Source: Rosistilla ulvae (GTDB lineage Bacteria > Planctomycetota > Planctomycetia > Pirellulales > Pirellulaceae). Taken from it: a stretch of DNA of 64,000 bases. Below are positions 8,641 to 18,182 of this stretch, piece by piece. The notes below the pieces were generated by a model. The model saw only the letters and a program-made list of their open reading frames with translations, searched no databases and was not told the origin of the DNA. Both the position numbers and the translations under genes were made by a program. The stretch covers positions 5,829,798-5,893,797 of the forward strand of contig NZ_CP036261.1 in assembly GCF_007741475.1 (NCBI RefSeq), read 5' to 3'. The first letter of the stretch is position 1, and each line of letters starts with the position of its first letter.

Positions 8641-8755
8641 GGCTCCAAAATGGTCGCGCTGCGGCTCGCGCCGCAGGCTTTGTGCGATCGCCGGCTCTGC
8701 GGCTTTAAACCTTTCATCGAAGCTCCTGCACGTGGAAGCGAGCTTCACCAGCGGA

Positions 8756-10843
8756 TCAGCTTGGTTCGTCGTGCGGATCGTCGAAGTTTGGCCCCCAGGG
8801 ATCGATCTGCTTCAACTGTTTCGATTCCAGGTAGCGGTAGCAGTCGGGCAGATCGAACCGCTGCAAGATTCCGGGGACCATCGACGAGAGCGGCCACTTG
8901 TAGGTCTCCGCCGAGGCGAGATCGGTATACGACGTGAGGGCGTGTTGCAGCGTGACCTGTTTCACGACCGGCGACAACACCGCCGCAAACGTCGCCGGGA
9001 TCGCTCCCCAACCGTTTCCGATCAAATGGACTCCGTCGTGACCGAAGGACTGCAGCCAGTTGAGGACCGTCAGAAGATCGAACGTCCGTTGCCGCGGGTA
9101 TTCGTCGCGGAACATCACTCCGTGAATCGCGTACATGTAATCGGAACCGTACGCGGACAGATAGGAATTGACGTCGGCGGTATCGGGTTGCGATTCCCCC
9201 ATGCCGCGCAGGTCGACCGTGAAGACGGGCGTGTCAGGATTTTCGGCGATCGCTTTACCAAGCAGTTCGTTTTCGCGTAGCTCCGCATCGGACGAGTGAT
9301 GCGACACATACAGGATCGCCTGACGCTTATCCTTGGGCGGTCGCGAGAAGTGCCAGTCGTTGTCGATTCGATAGACCAACGCTTGCACGCGTGGTTCGGT
9401 CTCGATCACATATGCGGCGACGTACTTGCGAGGATATTTACGATCGCGGCGGTTTCGCAAGATCCGATAGTGCGAATCGTCCAGCGGTTTTCGATCCCCC
9501 AACCAATCGTGGACCATCTTCTTCAGCGGCTTTGCGCCGATCTCACCTCGGCTCTCCGCCAGCTTAGCAGCCGCTTCGCGGGTGAACTGTTGGACCGTCT
9601 TCGAACCCAACTCGCTGACCTGGCCATCAGGAGTGCACCACAAGGTCTTATCGTCTTCGATCGTCATCTCGGGCTCTGCCGGATCGCCATCGCTGCCGGT
9701 GGCGCGATTGAACCAACCGTACATCGCCTCGCGATTCTCTAGAGTGAAACCGTGACGCGTTGGCCCCACGAACAGACCGATGTTCTCCTCTTTCCCAAGC
9801 TTGCTATACAGCCGCTTCAGTCGCTCGTAAGCTTGTTCGGCACCGCGGACATCGAAGAAGTCCTGCTCCTTGGCCAGGATGATGACCGGTTTGGGAGCCA
9901 GCGCGGCCAGAAAGTCTTCGTGATCTAGGCCCAGAGCGAGTGCATTGGGAGGACATTGTTCGGTGTCCGTCGGCAACTCGTTCTCCAGGTTCCGAACGAA
10001 CGACGTCACGTAACAGGATGGAGCGGCCATCGCCCACCGCTGGTCGACTCCGGCCAACAGCGTGGTCATCGTTCCGCCGCCCGAATTGCCTGTCACGCCG
10101 ATCTGTGCAGGATCGACCTCGGGGCGGGTGAGTAGATAATCGAAGGCTCGAATGCCATCCCAGGCTCTCCACATACTGAACGACTCGCCCGTCAGGAACT
10201 GCTGATTCCCAGCCAACAGATGCTCGCGAACGCCGACGCCGACGTGCGACTTCAGATGTTCGTCGACATACTGCAACCGTTCGCCTTGTCCGATGGGATC
10301 GTAGATCAGGCAGACATAACCCTTTTTAGCGAGGCCCTGCGAGAACGACTGGTAGGCTTCTTCGGCTTTCCCATTGTGAGAGTGACCGCAGGTGCCGACG
10401 ACCGCCGGACGTGGGCCTTCGACATGGGTTGGGATATAGAGATTGGCAGTCACCAAAAAACCGGGGCGACTCTCGAAGATCAGATTCTCGATCCGATACC
10501 CTTCGCGTTGGACGACTCCTGTGATTTGTGGATTCAGCGGCGTCTTCTCGGGCCGCGGTCCGAAGCATTCTCGCACCCGCGTTTGGCACGACTTCACGTA
10601 CGCTTCCGCATCGGCCTGCGTTTCGATGGCATCGAGCCGGGCAACTCGCTTGTCATGAAATTTCCGCATCCGGTCGACGTAATATTCTTGTATCATCCGC
10701 GGGAAACGATTCAGCGGCGTCATCGCCGCCGGTTCGGATTGCCCCATCGCTCCGCTGGCCCACCACTGCTGGGCGATCAACGCTCCCAGCGCTCCGGCAG
10801 CCGATGATTGCAAAAATTGACGACGTGGATTCGGGGAGGACAT
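8756..10843 (-). CDS. Tat-exported two-domain alpha/beta hydrolase (acetyl-xylan-esterase-like)
   Basis: The 695-residue protein begins with a twin-arginine signal (PRRQFLQSS at residues 6-14, then an alanine-rich hydrophobic stretch), so it is exported folded. The first alpha/beta hydrolase domain carries the nucleophile elbow GNSGGG with S254 and a D-F-F-D acid region (KEQDFFDVRGAE), ending with a GFTLENREAMY histidine segment. This fits the acetyl-xylan-esterase/AXE1-like family common in planctomycetes. A second alpha/beta-fold half (about 430-695) contains GMGES and GNGWGA, where a serine elbow would be expected but appears to lack the nucleophile. A copy of its last 264 bp lies at 6633-6896. 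Confidence 0.85.
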   Translation of the reverse strand: MSSPNPRRQFLQSSAAGALGALIAQQWWASGAMGQSEPAAMTPLNRFPRMIQEYYVDRMRKFHDKRVARLDAIETQADAEAYVKSCQTRVRECFGPRPEKTPLNPQITGVVQREGYRIENLIFESRPGFLVTANLYIPTHVEGPRPAVVGTCGHSHNGKAEEAYQSFSQGLAKKGYVCLIYDPIGQGERLQYVDEHLKSHVGVGVREHLLAGNQQFLTGESFSMWRAWDGIRAFDYLLTRPEVDPAQIGVTGNSGGGTMTTLLAGVDQRWAMAAPSCYVTSFVRNLENELPTDTEQCPPNALALGLDHEDFLAALAPKPVIILAKEQDFFDVRGAEQAYERLKRLYSKLGKEENIGLFVGPTRHGFTLENREAMYGWFNRATGSDGDPAEPEMTIEDDKTLWCTPDGQVSELGSKTVQQFTREAAAKLAESRGEIGAKPLKKMVHDWLGDRKPLDDSHYRILRNRRDRKYPRKYVAAYVIETEPRVQALVYRIDNDWHFSRPPKDKRQAILYVSHHSSDAELRENELLGKAIAENPDTPVFTVDLRGMGESQPDTADVNSYLSAYGSDYMYAIHGVMFRDEYPRQRTFDLLTVLNWLQSFGHDGVHLIGNGWGAIPATFAAVLSPVVKQVTLQHALTSYTDLASAETYKWPLSSMVPGILQRFDLPDCYRYLESKQLKQIDPWGPNFDDPHDEPS

Positions 10844-10973
10844 GCAGGTCTCCAGAGGAGGGTAGGGAGAGTATCGCGGGAGGGAAAGTTAGCCAACATG
10901 GTAACCCAAACCGACGGCGGCATCGACTTTTAAGGAGCTCGAATCGCAGGTGCGGCAACGGACGAAGAACGAT

Positions 10974-11909
10974 CTATTCCGCAGCAGGAGACTTCAGTTC
11001 TTCGCGCAGCTTTTCCAAGCCGGTGAGGTTTTCCTGAAGGGCGACCTCGGCATCGACACCGCTTCGGTGATCGATGATCCCGATCGGGCCGCGATAGCCC
11101 GAATCGGCAAGCTGACGCATCATCGTCAGTTCATGGTCGCCGCTGCCCAGCGGCATGATCCGGGCGCCGCCGCCGTTGTAATCGGCATCCTTCCAGTTCA
11201 TGCCGTTCAGATTGACCGCAAACAGATGAGGCATCATCCGCTGCAGCGCTTGCGGAAAGTCGCGCATGTGCTGGTGACCGCGATGGAAGTTGAAGATGGT
11301 GCCGATCTTGATCCCGGTTTGTTCGCGTACGCCATCGATGATCGCCAGTTGGACGTCGAGCTTGCCGAACCACGAGCCATAGTTGTACAGGGCCAATTGG
11401 CAGCCCGATTGGTCGACGCATTGGGCGAGGTCGGAAAAGGCAGCGATCAAGCGTTTGTTACGCTCTTCCCCCGAGACATCCTTGAACGAGTTGCGAGAGA
11501 ACATCGCCCAGATCTGCGGCGTTTCTCCTCGCCGTTTCAAAACGTCGAGGATCTGCTTCACCTGCTCCTCTTCGGACGGCTTGTCGGTTTCGACAACAAG
11601 ATAAACCGACGTCACTTCGATATCGCGTTTGGCATATTCGTCCATCTGCTCTTCCAAGATCGGAAGGTATTTCTTGAACGCTTCAAAACCGACTTTCGTA
11701 AAACCAAAGTTCGCCACCATCTCCGCCCGTTCCGCCGGCGTCCGCTTGACCGAATCGGTGAACATCACCAACCAAGCTGTCAAGTTATCAGGGGCGTACA
11801 AGGCAACCGCGTCACCAGCCGCCGTGGTTTGAGGCTGAGCCCACGCGGTTGCGGGAAGAGAGAATAGACAAAGGGTCAGCGTTGCCGCGAACCGAGCGGA
11901 GGCGATCAT
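10974..11909 (-). CDS. Secreted TIM-barrel sugar isomerase/epimerase-like protein
   Basis: The 311-residue protein has an N-terminal signal peptide (ATLTLCLFSLPATAWA) and then a xylose-isomerase-like TIM barrel: VANFGFTKVGFEAF, QLALYNYGSWFG, IGTIFNFHRGHQHMRDF, AVNLNGMNW and the closing GYRGPIGIIDHR. Histidine and acidic residues at strand ends match the usual metal-binding sites of the family. Members isomerise or epimerise sugars or related polyols; the secreted planctomycete versions have no assigned substrate. It lies between the esterase and the large diheme protein, all on the minus strand, suggesting shared use of an exported carbohydrate. Confidence 0.8.
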   Translation of the reverse strand: MIASARFAATLTLCLFSLPATAWAQPQTTAAGDAVALYAPDNLTAWLVMFTDSVKRTPAERAEMVANFGFTKVGFEAFKKYLPILEEQMDEYAKRDIEVTSVYLVVETDKPSEEEQVKQILDVLKRRGETPQIWAMFSRNSFKDVSGEERNKRLIAAFSDLAQCVDQSGCQLALYNYGSWFGKLDVQLAIIDGVREQTGIKIGTIFNFHRGHQHMRDFPQALQRMMPHLFAVNLNGMNWKDADYNGGGARIMPLGSGDHELTMMRQLADSGYRGPIGIIDHRSGVDAEVALQENLTGLEKLREELKSPAAE

Positions 11910-11997
11910 CGTTGTTGCGTCCTGGGCAGGGGGGAGTCAAAGGGTGGTCTGGCAAATCGATTTCATCGTATCGGAAAGGTTTGGGGTTTCCTCCCCG

Positions 11998-14900
11998 TCA
12001 CTTCTCCTCTTTTTCGGCTTGCAGTTGGGCGATCCACTGCGTGAGTGCTTCGACAGCCTGGTCATCGGTTTTCAAGCGACCCACCGGCGGCATCCGATAA
12101 CCGCGTTTGTCCGACGTCACTCGCAATAGCATCACCGATCGTTCCGGTTTCCCCGGGGCAATCAGCTTCACGTTGGAGAGGCCCATATGATTGAGCGGCT
12201 TGGCATCCAACACGCCCAGATCGGAGAGTTCGGCAGCGTAGTCGGCGAACCAGTTTGCGTTGACGCCACCGGTCGTGTGGCACTGGCTGCAATTGCTGGC
12301 CAGATAAGAACGAACCCGCCGGTCCAAGGGGACCGTTTCATCATCCAACGGGTACAGTCGATCGAGGTCGTCGATCGCATCCTCCTTTGGCGGCGCGGTG
12401 AACAGGCCGACATGGGCTAGCGAACGCAACTGGTTATCCGATTTACCCGTCGTGGCGTAATGGAAATCGCGATTGAGCTGGCGCGTGTTAGGTCCAAGCA
12501 CATAACCCGATGCATGCGTATGGCACGTCATACAATCCTCGGGGCCGGGATAGAACCAAGGCTGTCGGCTGCCATCGGCTAGCTGTACCTCTTCCTCAAC
12601 ACCGGTCGTTACCAGGTTGGCATCGTCGTTCGAATCGTTCCAACGGTAGGTCGCACCGTAGATCGTTTGATCTTCTTTGACGACGGTCAGTCGCGTCTCG
12701 ATCCGCTTCTGCTCTTCGCCCAGGGCAAAGTGCTTTACGAAGACCGTCCCAGCGGGGAAGGTCCACGGTTCGCTAGGATCGAAATCGATCGTCATCCCCG
12801 CGGGAACAAAGACCCAGCGTTGCTTAAACGCTCCGTCGGACCAGAGCGGCGAATTCACGTCGTATGGAATCGCTCCGTCAGCCAAGGTCATCGAGCGGAC
12901 GTCGGCAAAGGCTCCCGTTTCAGAAAGCTTCTGCGGCAGGAAATCGCGTTCGCTGCGCGGCATCTGCAGATAGGGTTCCGAACCGTGATAGCGATCGATT
13001 CCGTATGCCTTCGCGTGGCGGAACAAAGCTGACTTCGGCAACGGTGATCGAGACGACGCGTGCGGGCTTCGCATCTCAAGGGCGCAGGGGACCGATCCGG
13101 CACTGCGATCGATCCGCAGCGTAAAGGCATGTTTTCCCGCTTCCAGCGGAATCAAACCGGCTGGCGAACTCGGACCGCTGAACACCTGCGATGTTCCGAT
13201 CGTGAATGTCGCTGAGTCCGGTTTGGTCGCGGCGAATTCATAGACGCCCGGCTCGTCGACTTGTATAAAACCTGAAACGACCATCCCAGCGTTTGATGGC
13301 GGAACTAATTCAAAGCTCGACACGGTCCCCGATTGCGCCGATCGATCTTCCGATGCGGCGGCGTATTCGACTCCGGCAACCAAACCCTTCATCGGACCGG
13401 GTGGATAATCGGCGGGGCGCGCGGTGAGCGCTTCGATCTGAAGTTTGCGTTCGGCGGCCGGATGAGTGCCATTGTCGGCGATCACGCGGGCGGCGTAGTT
13501 GCCCGGCCGATTGGCCCGCCACACGATCTCTCCCGATTCAGGATCGATCTTCATTCCTTCGGGAGCGTCTCGCAAGGCGAAGCGAACATTCGATTGACTG
13601 TCCGCCCGAACTGTCGCTCGATAGTCGGCCCCAACAAAGGCAACGGTGGCCGGCATCTCGGTGATCACCGGTGGATGCGCGTCCGCGTCGACCTGAAGAA
13701 ACAGCGGCTGGGTCGTTACCGATTTGCCGTCGTTGTCGGTGACACGCGCTTGTACCTCGTATCGGCCGCGTGGTGGCTGTTTCCAGCGGACGCCCCACAG
13801 CGAATCATCCGTTTTGGAGTGGACACATTTTTGTGACTTTCCATTGACCAAGAGAACAACTTCCGAAACCTGCCCGTCGTAGTCGCGGGCTTCGATATGA
13901 AAGTCGATCGTTGCATCGGCGGCGTAGACCGACCGATTTTCAGGCGACTTGATCACAACCGAAGGAGGAATGTTTCCCCCCAGCGGCTTGAGCAATTCGA
14001 TGCCTCCCTTGATACCACCATCGCCGCGGCGGCGGCCAAAGTTGGCGACGTAGATCCATCCCTGTTCGGTGACAAACAGATCCATCACCCCTTGGAAGAC
14101 GATCGGCTGGTTGTCCTCACCTTTCAGAAACTCGTGGAAACCGGTGAAGTTCCCATTCTCATCCAACACAAAACGTTCGATCCCCGCCAGGTTGACTCCC
14201 TCGGCTCCTTGAGCGTACAGGTATCCGGCAACGAGGTCGCCGTTGAGGTATTCATCGATTCCGCTGATGCAATGATTCCGCCGCGTCCCAATCATCAAGC
14301 TGAGATCGAAGTTCGGCAGCGGCATCGTCCCGACGGGATATTCGGGGATCTCGAACGGATCGACCTCCGCCGTCGGGTTGCCGCCGTAAGAAACCCATTC
14401 CTTGCGAAGCGGATTCGCGTGACCGTAATAGGCTCCTCGTTTTAGACGGGCGACCAAATCGGGCGGCCCATCGGAGACAACCTCTTCTTTGATCGGACCG
14501 CCGACCAACAACGGCCCTCGAGGTGGATCGTGGATGGTGACATAATATTCCCCGTTGGAATGTTGGACGATCCCGTGCGGGTTGCGAAGTCCGGTGGCGA
14601 CCAATTGAATCGGCGCGTCCCCTCCCTGCATTTGTTCCAATGTGTAGTCGCGCGGCGAGACAGCTCCCTTGGCGAAGTCGGGATGTTGGAAATCGATCTC
14701 CAAAACGGCTGCGCTCTGATTGTCTTCGGTCGTTCCCCAGAAAGTCCGTCCGCCTTGGTTGGCGTACATTTTTCCCGACGGGGTGAAGACGAGATTGTTC
14801 ATTCCATGGTTGCCACCGCGGCCTAAGAAATCCAACACGATCGTATTCTCGATCACTGGATCTGCCGCTCCCACCGGCTTGACGCGAATCCGATTCATGT

Positions 14901-15330
14901 GGCCGCGATCGTTGAGAACGGTGATGTAGAAGATAAGATTCTCCGCCGTCGCCGAGGGATCAAAAACGAAACCGTTGACCGGTCCCGGCAGCATCAGCAG
15001 ACGCTCTTCACCAACGACATGTCCCGTGGCCGAATCCAATTGGTAACGCCAGACCTCGCCCAAGTGTTCCTTGACCATCTTCCCCTCGCCATTGTCGCGC
15101 AGTTCGCGACCGCCGGAGTTGGTCGTGGTGGCATAGAGATGGCCATCGGGACCGATCGTCACCGTGCTGTGGCTATCGCGTTGCACGAGATTTTCGACGG
15201 AGAACCGAGGAAAGAACTCGTTTGCGCCAGCCGGTTCCAGCAGAGACGCGACGCCCACCGCAACGATTCCGATAGCGAGGAACTGTCGAGAGCGATCGAG
15301 AAGCATTGAAGTCATTTCACACCGTGGCAT
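11998..15330 (-). CDS. Periplasmic sorbosone-dehydrogenase-like diheme cytochrome c
   Basis: The 1110-residue protein has an N-terminal signal peptide (FLAIGIVAVGVASLL). Residues about 40-430 form a glucose/sorbosone-dehydrogenase-like beta propeller (GLRNPHGIV, YYVTIHDP, GWIYVANFGRR). Two Ig/cadherin-like segments follow (about 450-640), then a PA14-like beta domain (about 660-790). The C-terminal third matches the SO2930-type diheme family: PYDVNSPLWSDGAFKQRWV, then CMTCH at 933-937 and CSQCH at 1014-1018, two covalent heme sites. It probably oxidises an extracellular sugar or alcohol and passes electrons to heme c. Internal starts at 15315 and 15306 would also leave the signal peptide intact. 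Confidence 0.87.
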   Translation of the reverse strand: MPRCEMTSMLLDRSRQFLAIGIVAVGVASLLEPAGANEFFPRFSVENLVQRDSHSTVTIGPDGHLYATTTNSGGRELRDNGEGKMVKEHLGEVWRYQLDSATGHVVGEERLLMLPGPVNGFVFDPSATAENLIFYITVLNDRGHMNRIRVKPVGAADPVIENTIVLDFLGRGGNHGMNNLVFTPSGKMYANQGGRTFWGTTEDNQSAAVLEIDFQHPDFAKGAVSPRDYTLEQMQGGDAPIQLVATGLRNPHGIVQHSNGEYYVTIHDPPRGPLLVGGPIKEEVVSDGPPDLVARLKRGAYYGHANPLRKEWVSYGGNPTAEVDPFEIPEYPVGTMPLPNFDLSLMIGTRRNHCISGIDEYLNGDLVAGYLYAQGAEGVNLAGIERFVLDENGNFTGFHEFLKGEDNQPIVFQGVMDLFVTEQGWIYVANFGRRRGDGGIKGGIELLKPLGGNIPPSVVIKSPENRSVYAADATIDFHIEARDYDGQVSEVVLLVNGKSQKCVHSKTDDSLWGVRWKQPPRGRYEVQARVTDNDGKSVTTQPLFLQVDADAHPPVITEMPATVAFVGADYRATVRADSQSNVRFALRDAPEGMKIDPESGEIVWRANRPGNYAARVIADNGTHPAAERKLQIEALTARPADYPPGPMKGLVAGVEYAAASEDRSAQSGTVSSFELVPPSNAGMVVSGFIQVDEPGVYEFAATKPDSATFTIGTSQVFSGPSSPAGLIPLEAGKHAFTLRIDRSAGSVPCALEMRSPHASSRSPLPKSALFRHAKAYGIDRYHGSEPYLQMPRSERDFLPQKLSETGAFADVRSMTLADGAIPYDVNSPLWSDGAFKQRWVFVPAGMTIDFDPSEPWTFPAGTVFVKHFALGEEQKRIETRLTVVKEDQTIYGATYRWNDSNDDANLVTTGVEEEVQLADGSRQPWFYPGPEDCMTCHTHASGYVLGPNTRQLNRDFHYATTGKSDNQLRSLAHVGLFTAPPKEDAIDDLDRLYPLDDETVPLDRRVRSYLASNCSQCHTTGGVNANWFADYAAELSDLGVLDAKPLNHMGLSNVKLIAPGKPERSVMLLRVTSDKRGYRMPPVGRLKTDDQAVEALTQWIAQLQAEKEEK

Positions 15331-15430
15331 ATTGAGTTGATCGTTCGTGGAGGGCGAGGAAGGGTCGAAGAGATCAGCAGAACCTATCGCTCCAGCTGAA
15401 TGCGTTTATCAAATCATCGAAGTCGCGGGG

Positions 15431-15467
15431 GCGACCAGTGCAGCGGGTGGAACACCACACTGGTCGC
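15431..15467 (-). terminator. Hairpin downstream of the lipoprotein gene
   Basis: A perfect 10-bp stem, GCGACCAGTG with CACTGGTCGC, encloses a 17-base loop. It lies 20 bp past the stop of the minus-strand lipoprotein gene. There is no T-run, so it is only terminator-like or an mRNA 3' end stabiliser. Confidence 0.45.
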
Positions 15468-15487
15468 TGTATTAAACACCGATTTCA

Positions 15488-15895
15488 CTACCCATCGTTA
15501 GAGAGAGGGAAATCGTAGTTGATCGTATAGCTCTCTTCGACGATCTCAACATCATCTTTGTGGACCGGGAACAACCGTTCCCCTTCGGGAATAAAGGGAA
15601 CCTCGACTCCCGTATATCCCGACACTTTCACTGTATGATGACCGAAGACAGGGCCTTTACCATCGGAATCGTAATATCCGTCTTGAATCACAAGAGTCAC
15701 CTGCGGACCGCTGGTTCCTTTCTCCGCGTTGGGACGGTATTCGATCGTGCCGACGGGAACGGGTTGCCCTTCGAAGGTTACATATCCCGAAACTTCGGCT
15801 CGGGGTGGGCCGTTGCTGCCACCACATCCAACGGTCGATCCCAACAGAGCGACCAGCACAGCAAGAACCGAAAATTCAGCTACAGAGAATCTCAT
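15488..15895 (-). CDS. Small transthyretin-like lipoprotein
   Basis: This 135-residue protein has a lipoprotein signal (VLVALLGSTVGC, lipid-anchored cysteine at about residue 24), followed by a single beta-sandwich-like domain (AEVSGYVTFEGQPVPVGTIEY, then HHTVKVSGYTG). This is the small carboxypeptidase-regulatory/transthyretin-like lipoprotein that planctomycetes usually encode directly after a DUF1559 gene. Its start overlaps the stop of the upstream DUF1559 gene, so the two form a coupled operon. Function unknown; an envelope location is expected. Confidence 0.85.
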   Translation of the reverse strand: MRFSVAEFSVLAVLVALLGSTVGCGGSNGPPRAEVSGYVTFEGQPVPVGTIEYRPNAEKGTSGPQVTLVIQDGYYDSDGKGPVFGHHTVKVSGYTGVEVPFIPEGERLFPVHKDDVEIVEESYTINYDFPLSNDG

Positions 15896-16896
15896 TGAGG
15901 CGCTCCTCCAATTGGCAAACCGTCAGCTCGGGTCCCCATCGTTTGATACAGATTGATGTCGATGTTTTCCGATCGGAAGCTGACCGATCCATCGACCATG
16001 GTGAACATGCATCCGCCGGGATGGTAACTGCCAAAGACTCGCTGCATGTGAGCGTGCGATGGGGTTTGTCCCGGAGCCATCGAAGGATAGAAGGTGTTGA
16101 TTTGGTCGCGAGCGGTGGCACAGATCGCGGTCTGTGGAACGGAGTTCCAAGCCATCCCGGCCGATCCCCAAGCAAGGTAGTTGTCTTGCGTTGGATCGTC
16201 GCCGCGAGCACGCGGATATTTGGTCTCTCCGAACAGGAACGTGTTGGACGTGCCGTCGAGAACGTGGGCGAATTTGGTTTTGGATCCCAGATACAACATG
16301 CCATCGTTGTCCAAACCACGTACGCCAACGCTGTCGAGATCGCCGAGGTTCCAACAGGTGTATTCAACGCCACCGGAAACACCGAGGTAGTTCAGCAGGT
16401 TGTCTTGCCCCGAGTTGCGTGGATCACTAGGGCATTTGTAGGCATCGATCGACATCAACCAGACCGATTCGTTCTCACGGCCTCCTGCCCAACTGGAGTT
16501 CAAGGCCCAATTGATCGCATAGTTGGAATCGAACTGCTCATAGATCGCGTTTTGTTCGATGAAGGGCAGGATCATCGCGGTCCATGGGCTGCGGCCAATC
16601 CGATCCCCCGCGCCATGATTGGTCTTAAAACAGTTCCCGCGACCGGTTCCGGTCAGCCGGTCTTCAATGTGGTGAGCCCAGCCCATGGGGAATACCCGAT
16701 GGGTGTTCTCATAATTATGCATCGCCAATCCAATCTGCTTCATGTTGTTGGAGCACTGCATTCGTCGGGCAGCCTCGCGAGCGGCTTGCACGGCGGGCAG
16801 CAACAACCCCACGAGGATACCGATCACCGCGATCACCACCAACAGTTCGACAAGAGTGAACGCACTTCTTTTCGGGCGTAGTAAACGACTCATCAT
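15892..16896 (-). CDS. DUF1559 prepilin-like protein
   Basis: The N-terminus is a type IV prepilin-type signal: a short basic leader, then AFTLVELLVVIAVIGILVGL with the E5 glutamate and a following AREAARRMQCSNNMKQ segment. The C-terminal H-X9-DG region (YHPGGCMFTMVDGSVSF) is the hallmark of DUF1559 proteins, which are hugely expanded in planctomycetes and probably form pseudopilins or secreted surface proteins. It is cotranscribed with the small lipoprotein. Only 29 bp separate its start from the terminator of the next gene upstream, so its promoter must overlap that terminator region. Confidence 0.93.
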   Translation of the reverse strand: MMSRLLRPKRSAFTLVELLVVIAVIGILVGLLLPAVQAAREAARRMQCSNNMKQIGLAMHNYENTHRVFPMGWAHHIEDRLTGTGRGNCFKTNHGAGDRIGRSPWTAMILPFIEQNAIYEQFDSNYAINWALNSSWAGGRENESVWLMSIDAYKCPSDPRNSGQDNLLNYLGVSGGVEYTCWNLGDLDSVGVRGLDNDGMLYLGSKTKFAHVLDGTSNTFLFGETKYPRARGDDPTQDNYLAWGSAGMAWNSVPQTAICATARDQINTFYPSMAPGQTPSHAHMQRVFGSYHPGGCMFTMVDGSVSFRSENIDINLYQTMGTRADGLPIGGAPQ

Positions 16897-16925
16897 TGAA
16901 GTCCCTCAACTTAAAAAGTCCAATT

Positions 16926-16959
16926 AAAAAAGCGTGCGATCGTACGAGCGGCGATCGCA
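16926..16959 (-). terminator. Intrinsic terminator of the PEP-hydrolase-like gene
   Basis: On the minus strand, the stem TGCGATCG / CGATCGCA is followed by CGC and six T residues. It begins 27 bp past the stop of the minus-strand gene ending at 16986, making that gene a single-gene transcription unit. Confidence 0.75.
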
Positions 16960-16985
16960 TATTGACGTCGGGAGAGGCGAGCCGG

Positions 16986-17894
16986 TCAGCTCAATTCTGC
17001 AGCATGCTTGCCGTTGGCAGCGCTACGGTGGGGATGTCGATCCTTGATTGTGCCCCCTGTTTGATTCAGGTTCAGCTGGGCGAACTGTTCGATCATTTGT
17101 GTGATCGCAATTTCCGACGGCAGACGTTCCATCGAACTGGCACCATAGAATCCGTGGATCTCGGGGATTCGGTCGAGCATGTATTGCGCATCTTCCGGAG
17201 CCGCGATCGGGCCACCGTGGCACAATACGATGACGTCGTCGCGGACCGAACGGCACGCATCCGCGATTTCACGGACCAAGGGAACACACGAATCGAGCGT
17301 CTTCGCCGTCTTTGCCCCGATGGTTCCATTGGTTGTCAGTCCCATGTGGGCCACCACGACGTCGGCTCCTGCAACGGTCAATTTCCGCCCTTGGTCGGGA
17401 TCAAACGCGTAGGGAGTCGTCAGCATGTCCTGGTCGTTCGCTGCGGCGACCAGGTCGACCTCCAGATTGAAACTCATCCCCGTCTCTTCAAGATTTTCGC
17501 GGAACACCCCATCGATCAGGCCGACGGTAGGAAAGTTCTGAATCCCCGCGAAACCCATTTCGCGAAGCTCTCTCAAAAACGGATCTCGCAATAGGAAGGG
17601 GTCGGTGCCGCAGACACCAGCCAAGACAGGTGTCCGTTCTACGATTGTTAGAACCTCACAGGCCATCTCTTTGACGATCTGGTTGGCGTTGCCAAATGGA
17701 AGCAGGCCCGCCAACGAACCGCGACCGGCCATCCGGAATCGCCCGGAGTTGTAGATCACGATCAGGTCGGCGCCACCGGCTTCGGCGCACTTGGCCGAGA
17801 TGCCGGTGCCCGCACCGCTGCCAATGATCGCCTTGCCAGCGGCAATTTTGTTTTTCAACCGCGTCAAGACGCTCGTTCGATTGTGTTTCAACAT
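16986..17894 (-). CDS. PEP-hydrolase-family TIM-barrel protein (Tm-1 C-terminal-domain homologue)
   Basis: This 302-residue TIM-barrel protein belongs to the phosphoenolpyruvate-hydrolase/Tm-1 C-terminal family. Recognisable blocks are [59 protein letters not shown] (H183) and [14 protein letters not shown] (C225, H226). In fungi and plants this domain is fused behind the UPF0261 domain; here that partner is the separate gene at 20038. The paralogous barrel in the adjacent sigma-54 activator lacks both histidines, so H183 and H226 are candidate catalytic residues. A -24/-12 promoter lies 178 bp upstream and a terminator just downstream. The name comes from the family; the actual reaction is not established by this sequence. 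Confidence 0.88.
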   Translation of the reverse strand: MLKHNRTSVLTRLKNKIAAGKAIIGSGAGTGISAKCAEAGGADLIVIYNSGRFRMAGRGSLAGLLPFGNANQIVKEMACEVLTIVERTPVLAGVCGTDPFLLRDPFLRELREMGFAGIQNFPTVGLIDGVFRENLEETGMSFNLEVDLVAAANDQDMLTTPYAFDPDQGRKLTVAGADVVVAHMGLTTNGTIGAKTAKTLDSCVPLVREIADACRSVRDDVIVLCHGGPIAAPEDAQYMLDRIPEIHGFYGASSMERLPSEIAITQMIEQFAQLNLNQTGGTIKDRHPHRSAANGKHAAELS

Positions 17895-18071
17895 CGTGTT
17901 TGGAATTCCTAGAGAAGCGAGTGGAGTAAAAGAAAGTCGAATGAGTTGGGTGATCCGCCCTCAATCCGGTCGGAGCGATCCCCGACAAGGGGACCTGCGA
18001 CGTTGCCTCGCCGCGGACATCCGTGATGTTGGTAAACAGCGATTTTTGAGATCGCGGTCCATTGGGGGGAA

Positions 18072-18087
18072 TGCAACAGCTGTGCCA
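18072..18087 (-). promoter_or_regulatory. Sigma-54 (-24/-12) promoter for the PEP-hydrolase-like gene
   Basis: The minus strand reads TGGCACAGCTGTTGCA, against the consensus TGGCACG-N4-TTGCA: the GG and GC dinucleotides are at the correct spacing and only one conserved-block base differs. It points at the gene starting at 17894, leaving a leader of about 165 nt. The neighbouring divergent gene encodes a sigma-54 activator, the expected partner. Confidence 0.8.
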
Positions 18088-18182
18088 TTTGCGATTCGAA
18101 GTCGCAAGGTTGATGAAACGTCAACAAAACGAAAGGTTTCCGCGAAAATCAGCGACAATTCCCTCTTCGACAGGCTGTCGCA

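Noticed and set aside
16896-16925. Operon linking the PEP-hydrolase-like gene to DUF1559
   Set aside because: An intrinsic terminator with six T residues separates them, so they are separate transcripts.
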